A model generated the notes under the pieces. The model made no database searches. It was not told the origin of the DNA and saw only the letters and a program-made list of their open reading frames with translations. This document shows, in pieces, positions 1 to 9,657 of a stretch of DNA of 64,000 bases. Each line of letters opens with the position of its first letter. Position 1 is the stretch's first letter. Source of the DNA: Coffea arabica. Lineage: Eukaryota > Streptophyta > Magnoliopsida > Gentianales > Rubiaceae. The translations under genes and the position numbers were made by a program. The stretch covers positions 39,701,994 through 39,765,993 of the forward strand of contig NC_092322.1 of assembly GCF_036785885.1 (NCBI RefSeq), written 5' to 3'.

Positions 1-2
1 GA

Positions 3-291
3 GTAATTCTGGACACGAATTGCAAGGCAGCTTTCGAACTAATACAAGGAGCAGGACAGGACTCACCACTATACAATCTAATATGTCAGATCAGGAATGT
101 TTTAAGCAGGGATCGGGAATCTTGGCTACAACATGTTTGGAGAAAGAAGTAAGTGTGCAGACTAGCTAGCTAAAAGTAGTGTCAACAAAGAATCTGGGAT
201 GCAGATTATAACAGAACCGCCACAGGAACTTAGTGAATTGCGTGGTGCAAATATTTTAGGGGCTGCGACCCTATGTTTTGTTTCTGTTTAA
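3..291 (+). pseudogene. RNase H-like (RVT_3) domain, C-terminal fragment
   Basis: Reading from base 3 gives a stretch around TNCKAAFELI and then LICQIRNVLSRD..WLQHVW, which fits the last third of the plant RVT_3 RNase H domain (the helix before the family's QHVWREAN segment). After about base 160 the frame breaks: the residues expected after VWRE are lost to a small deletion or frameshift. A second frame then runs from about 210 to a TAA at 289-291 with TEPPQELSEL, like the Pro-Pro-x-Glu-Leu tail these proteins have after the domain. The catalytic Asp/Glu residues would lie left of the window and cannot be judged. It could belong to a LINE or to a host RNase H-domain gene; no poly(A) tail follows, which slightly favours a gene remnant. 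Confidence 0.6.
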
Positions 292-1080
292 GAGGATTGA
301 CCTCTCCCTTGTAAACTTAACAAAAGGAACATACTAGGCAGAGAAGTAAATGTGGTCAACACATTTGCAAGCAAAACATTTTGGCCAAAGCACCTTTGCC
401 CTTAAAAAATAGTGAAACATGTGAAATTCAGCACAAGTAAGGCTAACAAGTATATTCTGGAGAATCATGGACTCTCAAAACATACCATAAGAAGCTGTCC
501 ATGCTGTTCTAATAACATTCCTAGTTCATGAATTTTTACGGAGGAAGATCTTTTTTCACATCAAAACTAATTGATGAGTTTTGGTCCTCTTACCAAGCTC
601 TTCCAAAATGATACTAGTACAAGTCCTTAAGTAGACTTGAGATGCAGCCTTATAACTCTATCACCAGATTTCTCAGTCACCAGATGCAACACCTTAGACT
701 TGAGATGCAACCTTAGAGGTTTGTGTTCTAGAATGAATTTATAAGTTAGCAGAAAAAAAAAGTCTACAGTATCTTAACTTGCAGGACTACATCCATAGCT
801 AATATACAGCTTTTAAGGCAAAGTACAAATGCAATGATTTGGAGCAACTTGTCCAGGTTTCTAAAAAAATAAATAAATGGAAACAAAGGAAATGAGAGTC
901 GATTTGTGAGTGCGTACATTTACACAAAGATAGAGCACTTCCAATAGGGGGGGATGTAATACATTTCATTCAGAAAAAACTTATAGGGCTTACAATTCTC
1001 AATTCAAAATAAGTATTAAGAGTGAACTTATCCTTAAAATTAAAATAATAATAATAATAATAAGAGCAAACTCAAAAATT
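292..1080. other. Intergenic, nothing recognised
   Basis: AT-rich sequence with no convincing reading frame on either strand. A short (AAT)n run lies at about 1044-1063. Confidence 0.5.
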
Positions 1081-1088
1081 AAGCTTAC

Positions 1089-1176
1089 CTCTATCTTTAT
1101 CCCAAGGGCCAAAGAAGCAGCCGCAGCTACCATCAAGATGATTAAAGTAGTGTCTCGACAAGCTTCCCACAGAAAC
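1089..1176 (-). pseudogene. Exon fragment of an autoinhibited Ca2+-ATPase (ACA8/9/10-like)
   Basis: On the minus strand an 88-nt open segment encodes FLWEACRDTT followed by LIILMVAAAASLALGIK, which matches the first transmembrane region of plant plasma-membrane type IIB Ca2+-ATPases (family pattern FLWEA..D.TLIIL.VAA..SL.LGIKTEG). It ends in GAG followed by the splice donor GTAAGC (GT at 1088-1087) and begins just after AAAG, a possible acceptor. Flanking exons (the GWYDG.SIAF exon downstream, calmodulin-binding exons upstream) were not found on either side, so this looks like a single stranded exon rather than a gene. It lies in the same orientation as the ubiquitin fragment at 1345-1545, which suggests capture by a transposon or a shared decayed locus. 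Family assignment rests on one exon. Confidence 0.55.
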
Positions 1177-1344
1177 CTTTATAACACAACTCACAAATAA
1201 GCAAGTTAACGAGGCACAGCTCATGATGCAAATGGTTCAATAACTCAACGATTTGCAGTAACATACCCAAATCTTCAAAATAAGAACATGCTGCTAATGT
1301 TCAATTAGACTAGTAACAATAAAGTTTATAAAAAAGGGGGGGAG

Positions 1345-1545
1345 AATTTCCCTCAGTCACCGCCGGCTTGGTGCAGGTGTTCTTCTTGCGCTTCTTGGCG
1401 CCACCGTCGAGGTGGAGGACAAGGTGGAGGGCTGACTCCTTCTGGATGTTGCAGTCGACTAGGGTGCGGCTGTCCTCGAGCTGCTTGGCAGTGAAGATGA
1501 GGTGCTGCTGGTCCCGGGGATGCCCTCCTTGTCCTGGGCAGAAAT
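1345..1545 (-). pseudogene. Ubiquitin-eS31 (RPS27a) fusion gene fragment
   Basis: The minus strand reads QDKEGIP, then after a one-base deletion [18 protein letters not shown], then [20 protein letters not shown], then [11 protein letters not shown]. This covers ubiquitin from about residue 31 to the C-terminal Gly-Gly and runs directly into the basic start of ribosomal protein eS31, so the source was the ubiquitin-eS31 fusion rather than polyubiquitin. Substitutions include R72/R74 of the LRLRGG tail (here LHLDGG), which would abolish normal ubiquitin function. There is a -1 frameshift in GIPPDQ, and the eS31 tail stops matching after about ten residues. GC content is far above the surroundings. 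No intron is visible, so it may be a retrocopy piece or captured fragment. Confidence 0.85.
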
Positions 1546-2640
1546 TTTTTTTTTAAATTAGGGCAATAAAATTTGGGGAGAAATTGAAACAATTGATTAT
1601 CTAAGTAGGGTAGAAAAGGTGATTGCAAATGATGGTGATTGCTAATTAGGGTAAGAAACTTTGGGGAAACTAGGCAAATGATAGAGAAGAAGAGAATTTA
1701 TCCAAAAATTGAATGTTGGGAACACAAAATCGGGTCAATAAAAATTGGGGGAAATTGATTACTAAGCAAGAAGAGAGAAACTTGCCTTTTTACAGCACAT
1801 GCTCTGAGGAAACATATCAAAATCAGTAGCCCAATAAGGAGGAATGCTCGAGCATTAGTGAGAAAGAAATTGAGAGGGGTCGAAGTGAGAGAGAGACCGA
1901 GAGAGACAGTGAGAAGGCCAGCGAGTGAAAATGTGAGAATTAGAAGTGTATCAGACTTAGCCCAAAAGTGGTAGACTTGTACTCTTTCATTTTGAAATTT
2001 GCTTTTTAAAGAATGCCTCCACCAATTTTCAATTCCCGCTGTTTCTTTTTCATTTTGAACGAAAAATTTGATCCAATTTTTAGTTTTATCTTTTTATTTA
2101 GATTCTCAAAGAAAGGTTATTTTCTTTGTATTAAATTAAACATTTTAATTAAATATACTAAATCGGGAATCTACTTTCATATTATTTTAAGAAATAATTC
2201 ATTATTTTTAAACATGAAAAAAAGAAAAATCTTAATTATGTGTTTAGAACTTTCTATCAGTTTCTAGAAAATTTTGTTAGTTTTGTCTAATAGTACTATT
2301 TTTTTTAGATGTTTTATATTGAAGAATCATGAATGTAAACTTGCACAAAACTATAGTATACGTATTGATTTGTAAGAAAAATATGTATTCGTTTTGACTT
2401 TTAGCAAATCAACATTAAATTTGAAGGAATTGCAGTAATTAGTAGTCCTGATTTCATTAATTAACTTATATAACACAACTATTTCCGCTTTTTATCAAAA
2501 TGAATTTGTACTTAATGAGTTTCAACATTCGACCAATTAGATGTCAAGGAGGCATTGACAGTACCCAAAACTAAGGTATTTGAATTTAGAGGCCTTGAGT
2601 TCTAATTGTAATAGTTTATATAGTTGTTCTAATTAAAAAC
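1546..2640. other. Unclassified; CT-rich leader-like stretch on the minus strand
   Basis: About 1860-1930 read on the minus strand is a CT-repeat run of the kind seen in plant 5' untranslated leaders. It is followed by a short ATG frame that stops within about ten codons and by a hydrophobic open segment in another frame. Its orientation agrees with the two gene fragments at 1089-1545. From 1980 to 2640 I see only AT-rich sequence. Confidence 0.3.
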
Positions 2641-2675
2641 TTTCATTAATTTTTTTCAGTTAAAAACTTATTGAG

Positions 2676-2876
2676 TAACTATGACTAGTTTAATAAATTA
2701 TCAAATTTAAAAAAATTAAATTAATATTTAAGTAACTCTGACTAGTTTAATAAATCATCAAATTTTAAAAAAAATTAAATTAATATTGAGGCTCACAATT
2801 AAATAAAGTCATAGTTAATAAATCATCAAATTTTAAAAAAAATTAAATTAATATTGAGGCTCACAATTAAATAAAT
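2676..2876. repeat. Three tandem AT-rich repeats, about 65 bp each
   Basis: Three imperfect copies of a unit containing TAATAAATCATCAAATTTTA, a poly-A run and TTAAATTAATATT follow each other. Copies two and three share the extension GAGGCTCACAATTAAATAAA. This is adjacent to the CACTA-like terminal region and may belong to that element. Confidence 0.75.
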
Positions 2877-2892
2877 GCATTAGAGATGATCA

Positions 2893-3235
2893 AGTTAGTG
2901 ATGATACTTATGTTGTCACTAACTACACTATAGTTTTATTGACAAAAATTGGTCGTCAATAAACATAAACAATGACAACAATGTAAAGTTGTCAAAGAAA
3001 GTGATAGAATTACTGACAACTTTTATCAAGTCGTTACTATCGCAAAACTCGCGCCTTCCAAGTCCCGTGGCGCGAAGTAGTTTTGTGACGACAATTAAAG
3101 GTTGTCACTGAAAACTCAGTTGCTTTGAGTCAATTGTGACAACCTTCAAAGTCGTGACTAAACAACCTCATTTTGTGACGACTTTTTGTCATCACAAAGA
3201 AATGTTGTCACTAATGACTTTTTTTCTTGTAGTGG
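2893..3235. mobile_element. Right terminal region of a CACTA-like (En/Spm) element
   Basis: The segment ends in CTTGTAGTG, the complement of the conserved CACTACAAG terminus of plant CACTA transposons. It is filled with subterminal repeats in both orientations (TTGTCAC, GTGACGAC, GTCGTCA, GTCACTAA). Such repeats bind the transposase in this superfamily. A matching left terminus was not found, so it lies outside the window, is decayed, or is the weak CACTATAG match near 2929. Sequence right of the end (GAT) begins the gag-like ORF of the neighbouring retroelement. Confidence 0.6.
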
Positions 3236-3820
3236 ATGATGAAGGATGCAATGAGTAATCTGGCAGATCAAATATGTCTATTGACATCCAAAATAATTCG
3301 ATTGGCTTCTCAAATTGAAGAATTGCCCTCGAAAATCATTGTTGATTTTGAAGAAAATGAGAGTGCAATTTGCTTGACTAGTGATGAGGAGATGCAAGAG
3401 TGTCAAAATGAGAGATCTACAGATGCAGTTGAAAAAGAAGCCGAAAAGGAAGAAATGGAACCCCAACCGCAACCCATTCAAGTGAAAGAATCCAGTGAAG
3501 AATCATCAAATATGGTGATATCACCTCCATTTCCTAACCCGCATTTTCTTAACTCTTACTCTATGATTTCTGTTAATGAGGTTGATTTTGTTATATCGGA
3601 AGTTTTTGAGTCTCATAGCAGAAATAAGTTAAGAGCAGCTATGGTCAAATATCTTGAACCGTTGAGTGCTCTTGATGAAGGAGTGGATGAGGAATTGAGA
3701 TCACTGCTTGATTATTTGGTGCCATCAACTAGTCCATGGAAGACCGTAGCTCGTGTGCTCAAGGATTACTCTATTTACGAGGGCTATCAGGACTATATAG
3801 AGGATGAAACACTAAAATGA
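3236..3820 (+). CDS. Gag-like remnant ORF of family B
   Basis: A 194-codon open frame that abuts the CACTA-like end, so its true start may be lost. The N-terminal third is helical (ADQICLLTSKIIRLASQIEE), the centre is strongly acidic (EKEAEKEEMEPQPQ), and the last 90 residues carry SVNEVDFVISEVF and SPWKTVARVLKDY. There is no zinc knuckle and no capsid signature. Position and ending are like the family A ORF at 28301-29383: both stop shortly before the AGCCAA..GCGCT box. I therefore read it as the C-terminal part of a reduced gag. No enzymatic motif is visible, and an uncharacterised accessory protein is possible. Confidence 0.5.
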   Translation: MMKDAMSNLADQICLLTSKIIRLASQIEELPSKIIVDFEENESAICLTSDEEMQECQNERSTDAVEKEAEKEEMEPQPQPIQVKESSEESSNMVISPPFPNPHFLNSYSMISVNEVDFVISEVFESHSRNKLRAAMVKYLEPLSALDEGVDEELRSLLDYLVPSTSPWKTVARVLKDYSIYEGYQDYIEDETLK

Positions 3821-3862
3821 GCCACAAGATTTTATCCTCCCTGAGCAAACATGATAATGTCT

Positions 3863-3907
3863 AGCCAAAGACGTTAAAGAAAGGCGCTCTTTTGGGAGGC
3901 AATCCAA
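3863..3907 (+). other. Conserved box M1 after the family B ORF
   Basis: AGCCAA, GACGTTAAAGAAA, GGCGCT and then TTGGGAGGCAATCCAA, a short hairpin-forming element. The same order of blocks follows the family A ORFs at 29404 and 34586. Confidence 0.6.
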
Positions 3908-3997
3908 ATATTGGTTTTATTGTTTTTAGTTGTTCATTTCTTTCGTTTTGTTGTTTCTCCGCTGGGTAGTATCAGTATTAATATTTTCCTCCATAGT

Positions 3998-4105
3998 GAC
4001 CAGGAAGTGCAATCCTGACGTGCCCACGCGATGTTTGTGTCTCCTGAGATCAGTGGACGTTTACCAATCTTGGCGTACCCACGCGGTGTTTGACGACCCA
4101 AAAAC
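3998..4105 (+). repeat. CCCACGCG word repeats in family B
   Basis: Two related blocks: GACGTGCCCACGCGATGTTTG and CGTACCCACGCGGTGTTTG, separated by about 60 bp. This GC-rich word repeat sits where family A has its AAACGCG array. Confidence 0.5.
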
Positions 4106-4245
4106 AAAGGAAATAATTTTTCACTTTCAAAAAAAAAAAAAAACTTTAAAAATAAAAGTAATTTCCTTTTCCATTTGCCGTTTTGGTATTCAAAAATCGA
4201 ATTTTCCAATCTCAATTCAATTCTAAAAAAAAAAAAAATTCCAAA

Positions 4246-4325
4246 TTTTTTTTTTCTTTTTCTTTCTTTCTTCTTCTTTTCTTCTTTCTTTCTTTCTTCT
4301 TCTTCTTTCTTTCTTCCTTCTTCCC
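4246..4325 (+). repeat. Polypyrimidine tract
   Basis: About 80 bases of almost pure T and C (TTTCTTTC/TTCTTC runs), preceded by A-runs at 4128 and 4227. It leads directly into the GC-rich island. Confidence 0.8.
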
Positions 4326-4900
4326 CGCTGTCTCTGTTTCCCCAATTCTTCCTTTCACTCGCACGTCGCTGCTTCCAAGCCACCATCGCGCGCCGCCTGC
4401 AGCCCACACCGCACCTCCACGCCATCAGGTCGCACCGCCTCCCTCGCTCACCCCGTGACCTTCCCCTACGCGTGGTAGCGCCGCTTGCCGCTACCACCTC
4501 ACCCACGTAGCTCCTCCTCCTCTTCACGACCATCGCGCACTGCCGCGCGTCGCCCAAGCTCCCTCGAGGCCAGGAGCTTCCACGCACGTGGCCTCACCTC
4601 ACGATCCACCACTAGCCTAGCACCTGCGTGAGCGCCGCACGAAGCTCCACCCACCGTCTCTCCGCGCGCGTCCGTCACCAGATCTCACTTTCCTCCCGCT
4701 GTGAGCTCAGCTTCCACAGCCAACAGCTTCACCAGCTCGCGAACCTCCTCCGCCAGCTTTCCACAGCTCGCGTGCCACCAGGGGCGGCCACGAGCCCGAC
4801 GCCGGCAGTGGCACTTCCAGCTCCAGTTTCACCTTGCGGCCGCTGCCCGACGCTCCTCCATTGCTGCGCATCACCACCTGTCAATTTTGACAGGTGGAGG
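4326..4900. other. GC-rich island inside family B, no recognised protein
   Basis: C-rich, purine-poor sequence in otherwise AT-rich DNA, with CGCGCGCC-type runs and repeated CTCGCG and CCACC words. Two overlapping frames stay open but give Ser/Pro/Arg/His-rich strings with no domain, as expected of C-rich DNA in any frame. It ends at about 4900 in a perfect inverted repeat, CACCTGTCAATTTTGACAGGTG (split by AATT), at 4873-4894. Confidence 0.6.
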
Positions 4901-4967
4901 TATTGTGATTTCTTCTCCGATTAGCATAAATTACTGGAATTTGTGTTTGAGTTTCTTGATAGCTAAT

Positions 4968-5826
4968 TGTTGATCTTGATCCCTATCTTTTGATGTTTAC
5001 AAAACAAATGGATGATACTAATATTTCTTCAAGATATATTTTCAGTTATGAAGTTATTTGATTCCATGATCAAGTACAATTGAAAGATGACAAAGTATGC
5101 TGAAACTGTCGGACGCTCAAGATGTCAGGATCGGACGTCCGATAATCATTGCACAACTTCGGACGCTGAATATGTCTCTACCGGACGTCCGATAGAAACA
5201 AGATAATTTCTCAAATCTGTTTGTTTGCTGTCGGACGCATAAAGAGCTTGCACCGGACGTCCGAAAGAATTGAAAAAAATCTCTGAAACTCACTGCCTGC
5301 TGTCGGACGCATAAAACAGGGCTATCGGACGTCCGACACTACCAACGGCTAGTTGACTCTTCAGCTACTTTCTATCCGTTGGAAGCTTTAATGAGGCTCT
5401 TTCTTGGTCCTATATAAATAGTTGTTGGTCAGACACTTCAAATAACTTTGGCACACTGAAGATACAAAAGATCTAAAGAGATTTTAGTGAGAAAATACTC
5501 CAAAAAGAATATTTGTAGTCTTAGTGGTATGAGGTTCATTGTAAGCTTTTCATTTGTGAGTGAATCTTTCATGAGTGTAGCTCTGTGAGGGTTGTCCTGA
5601 GCAATAGTAAAACGTCCTGGCTTGACCGAGTGCTGCTTGGGGCAAGGAGGAGGTGAACCTTCCTTTGTACACAAGAGTGATTGTAATTCATCAACTTGAA
5701 GTAGCTTGTTTCAATTAATCTACAAGCTCAAGAGGAGTTGGGTAGTTAATTGGTTTGCAATCCTTTCCTTTCTATTTACTTATTGTTTCGTTTATGATCT
5801 TTGCATTGGTTGTTTTGGGCCTTACA
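4968..5826 (+). repeat. 5' LTR of the Copia element
   Basis: 859 bp, TGTTGATC to CCTTACA. It contains a TATA box (TATATAAATA, 5411-5420) and four pairs of CGGACGC and CGGACGTCCGA words at 5111-5340. Confidence 0.95.
5108..5338 (+). repeat. Array of TCGGACGC / CGGACGTCCGA word pairs in the LTR
   Basis: Four units, each a half word (TCGGACGC) about 25 bp before a palindrome (CGGACGTCCGA), at roughly 60-bp spacing upstream of the TATA box. The array is repeated in the 3' LTR at about 8080-8310. It could be a promoter-proximal binding array, which is inference. Confidence 0.85.
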
Positions 5827-5828
5827 AT

Positions 5829-5840
5829 TGGTATCAGAGC
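5829..5840 (+). other. Primer-binding site, tRNA-iMet type
   Basis: TGGTATCAGAGC, two bases after the 5' LTR, the standard complement of the initiator tRNA-Met 3' end used by most plant Copia elements. Confidence 0.95.
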
Positions 5841-5882
5841 TTGGTCTTCTAGAGATTAAGCTCAATCAGCTTTGGAGTAAAG

Positions 5883-7532
5883 ATGACAACCAATAATGCT
5901 ATGTTTTTTGAAGGACATTCTGTTATTAGACCACCTGTGTTTAATGGGTCAAATTATATGAGTTGAAAAGAAAGAATGATTATCTTTTTGCAATCTATTG
6001 ATATCGAATTGTGGTTTATTATTAGTGAAGGTCCATATGATGCCTCTCTTATAGATGAAAATACTCATGCATCTAGACCGAAAACAAGAAGTGAACTGAC
6101 TGCTGTGGATAGAGCTCATCTCACCTTAAATGCAAAAGCCATGAATGTGTTATATTGTGCATTAGACTCAAATGAATCTATTAGAGTCAAGGGTTGCAAG
6201 TCAGCTAAAGAAATTTGGGACAAACTGAAAGAAATTCATGAAGGTAGTGAGAATGTTAGAGAACAAAAGAAGTCCATTCTAGTTACAAAGTATGAATCTT
6301 TCAAGATGGAACCTCATGAAAATGTTGATCAAATGTATTGTAGATTCAATGATCTCATTAAAAATTTAGAGGTGCTGGAAAAAGAATATTCTCTTGGTGA
6401 GAAAAATAGAAAAATCCTGAATGCCTTGTCCAATGATTGGGAAAATAAAGTGACTGCTATTGAGGAGGCTAGAGATTTGAATACTATGCCTATTGAATCT
6501 CTTATTAATTCTCTTACCTCTTATGAGCTGAAACTTAAGACTAAGGTGCAAGAGGAAGAGGATGCAAAAGTGCGAAAGAATATTGCTCTAAAAGCCTCAC
6601 AAGATGAAGATGATTCTGCCTCCCTAGATGAAGAAGATGTGGAAGGTGATGACAATGATATCGCTCTCATCATAAAAAGTTTCAAACGAATACTCAACAA
6701 GAGGAGATTCAGAAATGGTGGACCTAGCAATTCATTCCCAAATCAGTTCAACAAAAAGTAAACTGATCAGTGCTTTGAATGCGGCCAACCTGGACACTAT
6801 GCAAGTGACTGTCCAGTGATGAAGAAGAAAGAAGGAAGAAAACCAAGAATAAACAAATTTCAATTCACATGGAATGAATGCAATTCCGATGGTGAAATTG
6901 AAGAGGAAGATCAATCTGCTCAATTGGCTTTCATGGCCATTGGAGATGATGAGGTAACATCTTCTAGCTCTCAATTTGAAAGTGATGATGAAGATGATGA
7001 TGATCTTGAATCTTTCATTATAAAATTGCATGATAGTTTGAAAGAATCTTATGTTAGAAACAAGGAGTTAAAACAGAAAATTAGTTTTTTGCTTCGAGAT
7101 AATGCAAATCTTTTTCAACAAAACAAAAAGTTGAAAGCTGAAAATGATTACTTCAAAAAAAGTGAGACTGCTTTACACTTGAATCTTGATAGAAAAACAA
7201 GTTTTTGTGAAATGTTCAAAAGGGAACAAGATGATGTGAAAAGAAGAATGGATGATTTAAATGAGTTGCTTCAACATAAAAAACAGGACTGTTTTCAAAG
7301 TAATAAATCAAAACCTCATTTTAATATAAAGTCTGCTGCAAATGAGTTTACTTTCCATAGGAGAAGACAAGTAAGATTTATTAAACCTGTTCATATGAAT
7401 AATTCCCTGATTATGTGTAATTTCTGTTGTCAAAAAGGTCACATGAAAAGTGATTGCTATGTGAGAAAGAATATAAAAAAAGGCATGAAATGCATGTGGA
7501 TAGTTAGACATGATGCTAAATTTAACAAGTAG
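5883..7532 (+). pseudogene. Copia gag with two in-frame stops
   Basis: The frame starts at ATG 5883 (MTTNNAMFFEGHSV). It is interrupted by TGA at 5964-5966, where the family has Trp (YMS-stop-KERM), and by TAA at 6759-6761, and otherwise stays in frame for about 550 codons. The N-terminal two thirds match the UBN2-type gag of plant Copia elements (AKEIWDKLKEIHEGSE, NVDQMYCRFNDLI). A zinc knuckle CFECGQPGHYASDC follows the second stop. Then comes an acidic Ser/Asp region and a long charged coiled-coil stretch (about residues 375-475). A second knuckle CNFCCQKGHMKSDC lies near the end. Where intact relatives continue into the protease this copy stops at TAG 7530-7532. Two stops mean this copy cannot make full Gag. 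Confidence 0.9.
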
Positions 7533-7939
7533 GAGGTTTTGTCTAATCATCGCAGTGATTCTTATTCAGAATATTTTTTCTTTTGATACTTTGATCTGAG
7601 TTTTCGCTGACATCTTTGAATACTACTGAATCTATATGATGTCAAAAAGAGAGATAAAAGAATAATGCTGATCTCATGATGATTTGCTGTGATTGCTGTC
7701 ATTTCTCTATTTTTTCTTGAAATATTGAATTCTTTGTTATTGTTGCTGGATTATAGTAGTTGATTTTTACTCTTATGATGACAAAAAGAGGGAGAAATGG
7801 ATGCTATGTGTAAGGGGGAGTTATTCTGAGATTATGAGTTTGGCTCTTAAAAGTTTTGGTTGCAATGATTGAGGGGGAGCTTATACTTATTTTTGTTTCT
7901 TTCCATCCATTGTTTTGTCATCATCAAAAAGGGGGAGAT
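7533..7939 (+). other. Copia 3' region with repeated polypurine tracts
   Basis: After gag there is no pol. Purine runs recur at about 7647 (GTCAAAAAGAGAGATAAAAG), 7779 (GACAAAAAGAGGGAGAAATGG), 7812 (AAGGGGGAG), 7871 (GAGGGGGAG) and 7926 (AAAAAGGGGGAGA). The last abuts the 3' LTR and is the functional tract; the others are imperfect copies preceded by GATGA/ATCATC. Confidence 0.75.
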
Positions 7940-8798
7940 TGTTGATCTTGATCACTATCTTTTGATGTTTACAAAACAAATGGATGATACTAATATTTCT
8001 TCAAGATATATTTTCAGTTATGAAGTTATTTGATTCCATGATCAAGTACAATTGAAAGATGACAAAGTATGCTGAAACTGTCGGACGCTCAAGATGTCAG
8101 GATCGGACGTCCGATAATCATTGCACAACTTCGGACGCTGAATATGTCTCTACCGGACGTCCGATAGAAACAAGATAATTTCTCAAATCTGTTTGTTTGC
8201 TGTCGGACGCATAAAGAGCTTGCACCGGACGTCCGAAAGAATTGAAGAAAATCTCTGAAACTCACTGCCTGCTGTCGGACGCATAAAACAGGGCTATCGG
8301 ACGTCCGACACTACCAACGGCTAGTTGACTCTTCAGCTACTTTCTATCCGTTGGAAGCTTTAATGAGGCTCTTTCTTGGTCCTATATAAATAGTTGTTGG
8401 TCAGACACTTCAAATAACTTTGACACACTGAAGATACAAAAGATCTAGAGAGATTTTAGTGAGAAAATACTCCAAAAAGAATATTTGTAGTCTTAGTGGT
8501 GTGAGGTTCATTGTAAGCTTTTCATTTGTGAGTGAATCTTTCATGAGTGTAGCTCTGTGAGGGTTGTCCTGAGGGATAGTAAAACGTCCTGGCTGGACCG
8601 AGTGCTGCTTGGGGCAAGGAGGAGGTGAACCTTCCTTTGTACACAAGAGTGATTGTAATTCATCAACTTGAAGTAGCTTGTTTCAATTAATCTACAAGCT
8701 CAAGAGGAGTTGGGTAGTTAATTGGTTTGCAATCCTTTCCTTTCTATTTACTTATTGTTTCGTTTATGATCTTTGCATTGGTTGTTTTGGGCCTTACA
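7940..8798 (+). repeat. 3' LTR of the Copia element
   Basis: Same length as the 5' LTR and about 99% identical by eye. Flanked on the right by the TSD CTAAT. TATA box at 8383-8392. Confidence 0.95.
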
Positions 8799-8803
8799 CT
8801 AAT

Positions 8804-9657
8804 AGCAAGGGTGATTTAGGCATTTTCTAGGGGTACTTTTCGGACAGAATTGGGTTTAATTGCTGCCATAGTGGGGAGATTTTCTGCTATTTATTCATTT
8901 GTTGGCCGCTTGATTAATTTTTTCCCTGTGATTGACCAGTGGTACTGGTTGAGATCTTTTCCCTATCATTGTTGCTGCTATTTGAAGATACTTGCTTATT
9001 TTAAAGTTTAAGTTCTTGTGATTGAGTTGCTGCCGTTGAATTTAATTCTTTCCTGTCTGTGCACCAGTGGTACTGGTTGCAGTGTTGCTTTCCATTTCTT
9101 AATCCTCTGTGCCGGACTACCTATTTGATTCTTGAGTATTGGTTCCTGAACTGTTGCTGGAGTTACCATTTTCTTGGGTCAATTGCTGATTTTGGCAGGT
9201 TGAATTGGGGAATGGACTGTCCAATTGGAGGCAGTTGTTACCATTTTGGGACCAATTGTGTCTATTTTGCTGTGATTTGTGTCTAATTGTGGGTAATTTG
9301 CTTGTTAAAATGGGAGGTGCCTATAACGCTTGAATTTGCTTATTGAAGTTAGTTGCCTCTGATTGCCTTGTTTAGGAGCATTTTATCCTTTTGGTTTCCT
9401 TTACTAAGCTATTTGGAGCACTTGCTGCATGATTGGACTGCCTTGATTATGAATTTGACTACATTTGGACCACAGGGGCTCATTGATTGCATTTGTTATT
9501 AGTGTTGAGGTATTCGTATAACCTGTGGGTGATTGAATTGTGCCTATTGTTCATTGGGTTGGTTTTAAACAAAAAAATTGTTATTACTTTGAAATTCCTG
9601 TTTCTATTATCTGTTGGCAATTGTAGTCCCTTGTGATTAGAGTGACATCTAGAGATC
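8804..9657 (+). other. Family B interior, noncoding
   Basis: Continuation of family B after the Copia insertion. It is T/G-rich with two copies of ACCAGTGGTACTGGTTG (8937 and 9064), each an inverted repeat around GG. No domain is recognised in any frame. Confidence 0.5.

Larger units (their letters stand above)
4968..8798 (+). mobile_element. Non-autonomous Copia element, gag only (SIRE/Tork-like)
   Basis: Complete insertion of 3831 bp with LTRs at 4968-5826 and 7940-8798, TSD CTAAT on both sides (4963-4967 and 8799-8803), a tRNA-iMet primer-binding site, a gag frame with two zinc knuckles, and a polypurine tract AAAAAGGGGGAGA just before the 3' LTR. Protease, integrase, reverse transcriptase and RNase H are deleted between gag and the 3' region. 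By eye about eight differences separate the LTRs (roughly 1%), so the insertion is recent. It split family B. Lineage is inferred from the gag type and the ATCATCAAAAAGGGGGAGATT 3' end. Confidence 0.93.

Noticed and set aside
2929..2945. Left CACTA terminus at CACTATAG
   Set aside because: Only partial match to CACTACAAG, and the flanking trinucleotides (CTA and GAT) do not match as a 3-bp TSD.
3934..4587. 217-codon minus-strand frame
   Set aside because: It runs through poly-A/poly-T and GA tracts (Lys/Glu/Arg runs) opposite the family B noncoding region; composition artefact.
4175..4973. Long overlapping open frames in the GC-rich stretch
   Set aside because: C-rich DNA lacks stop codons by composition; the products are low-complexity Ser/Pro/Arg/His with no domain.
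5438..5674. 78-codon minus-strand frame, also at 8410-8646
   Set aside because: Lies inside the Copia LTRs opposite the leader; occurs twice only because LTRs repeat.
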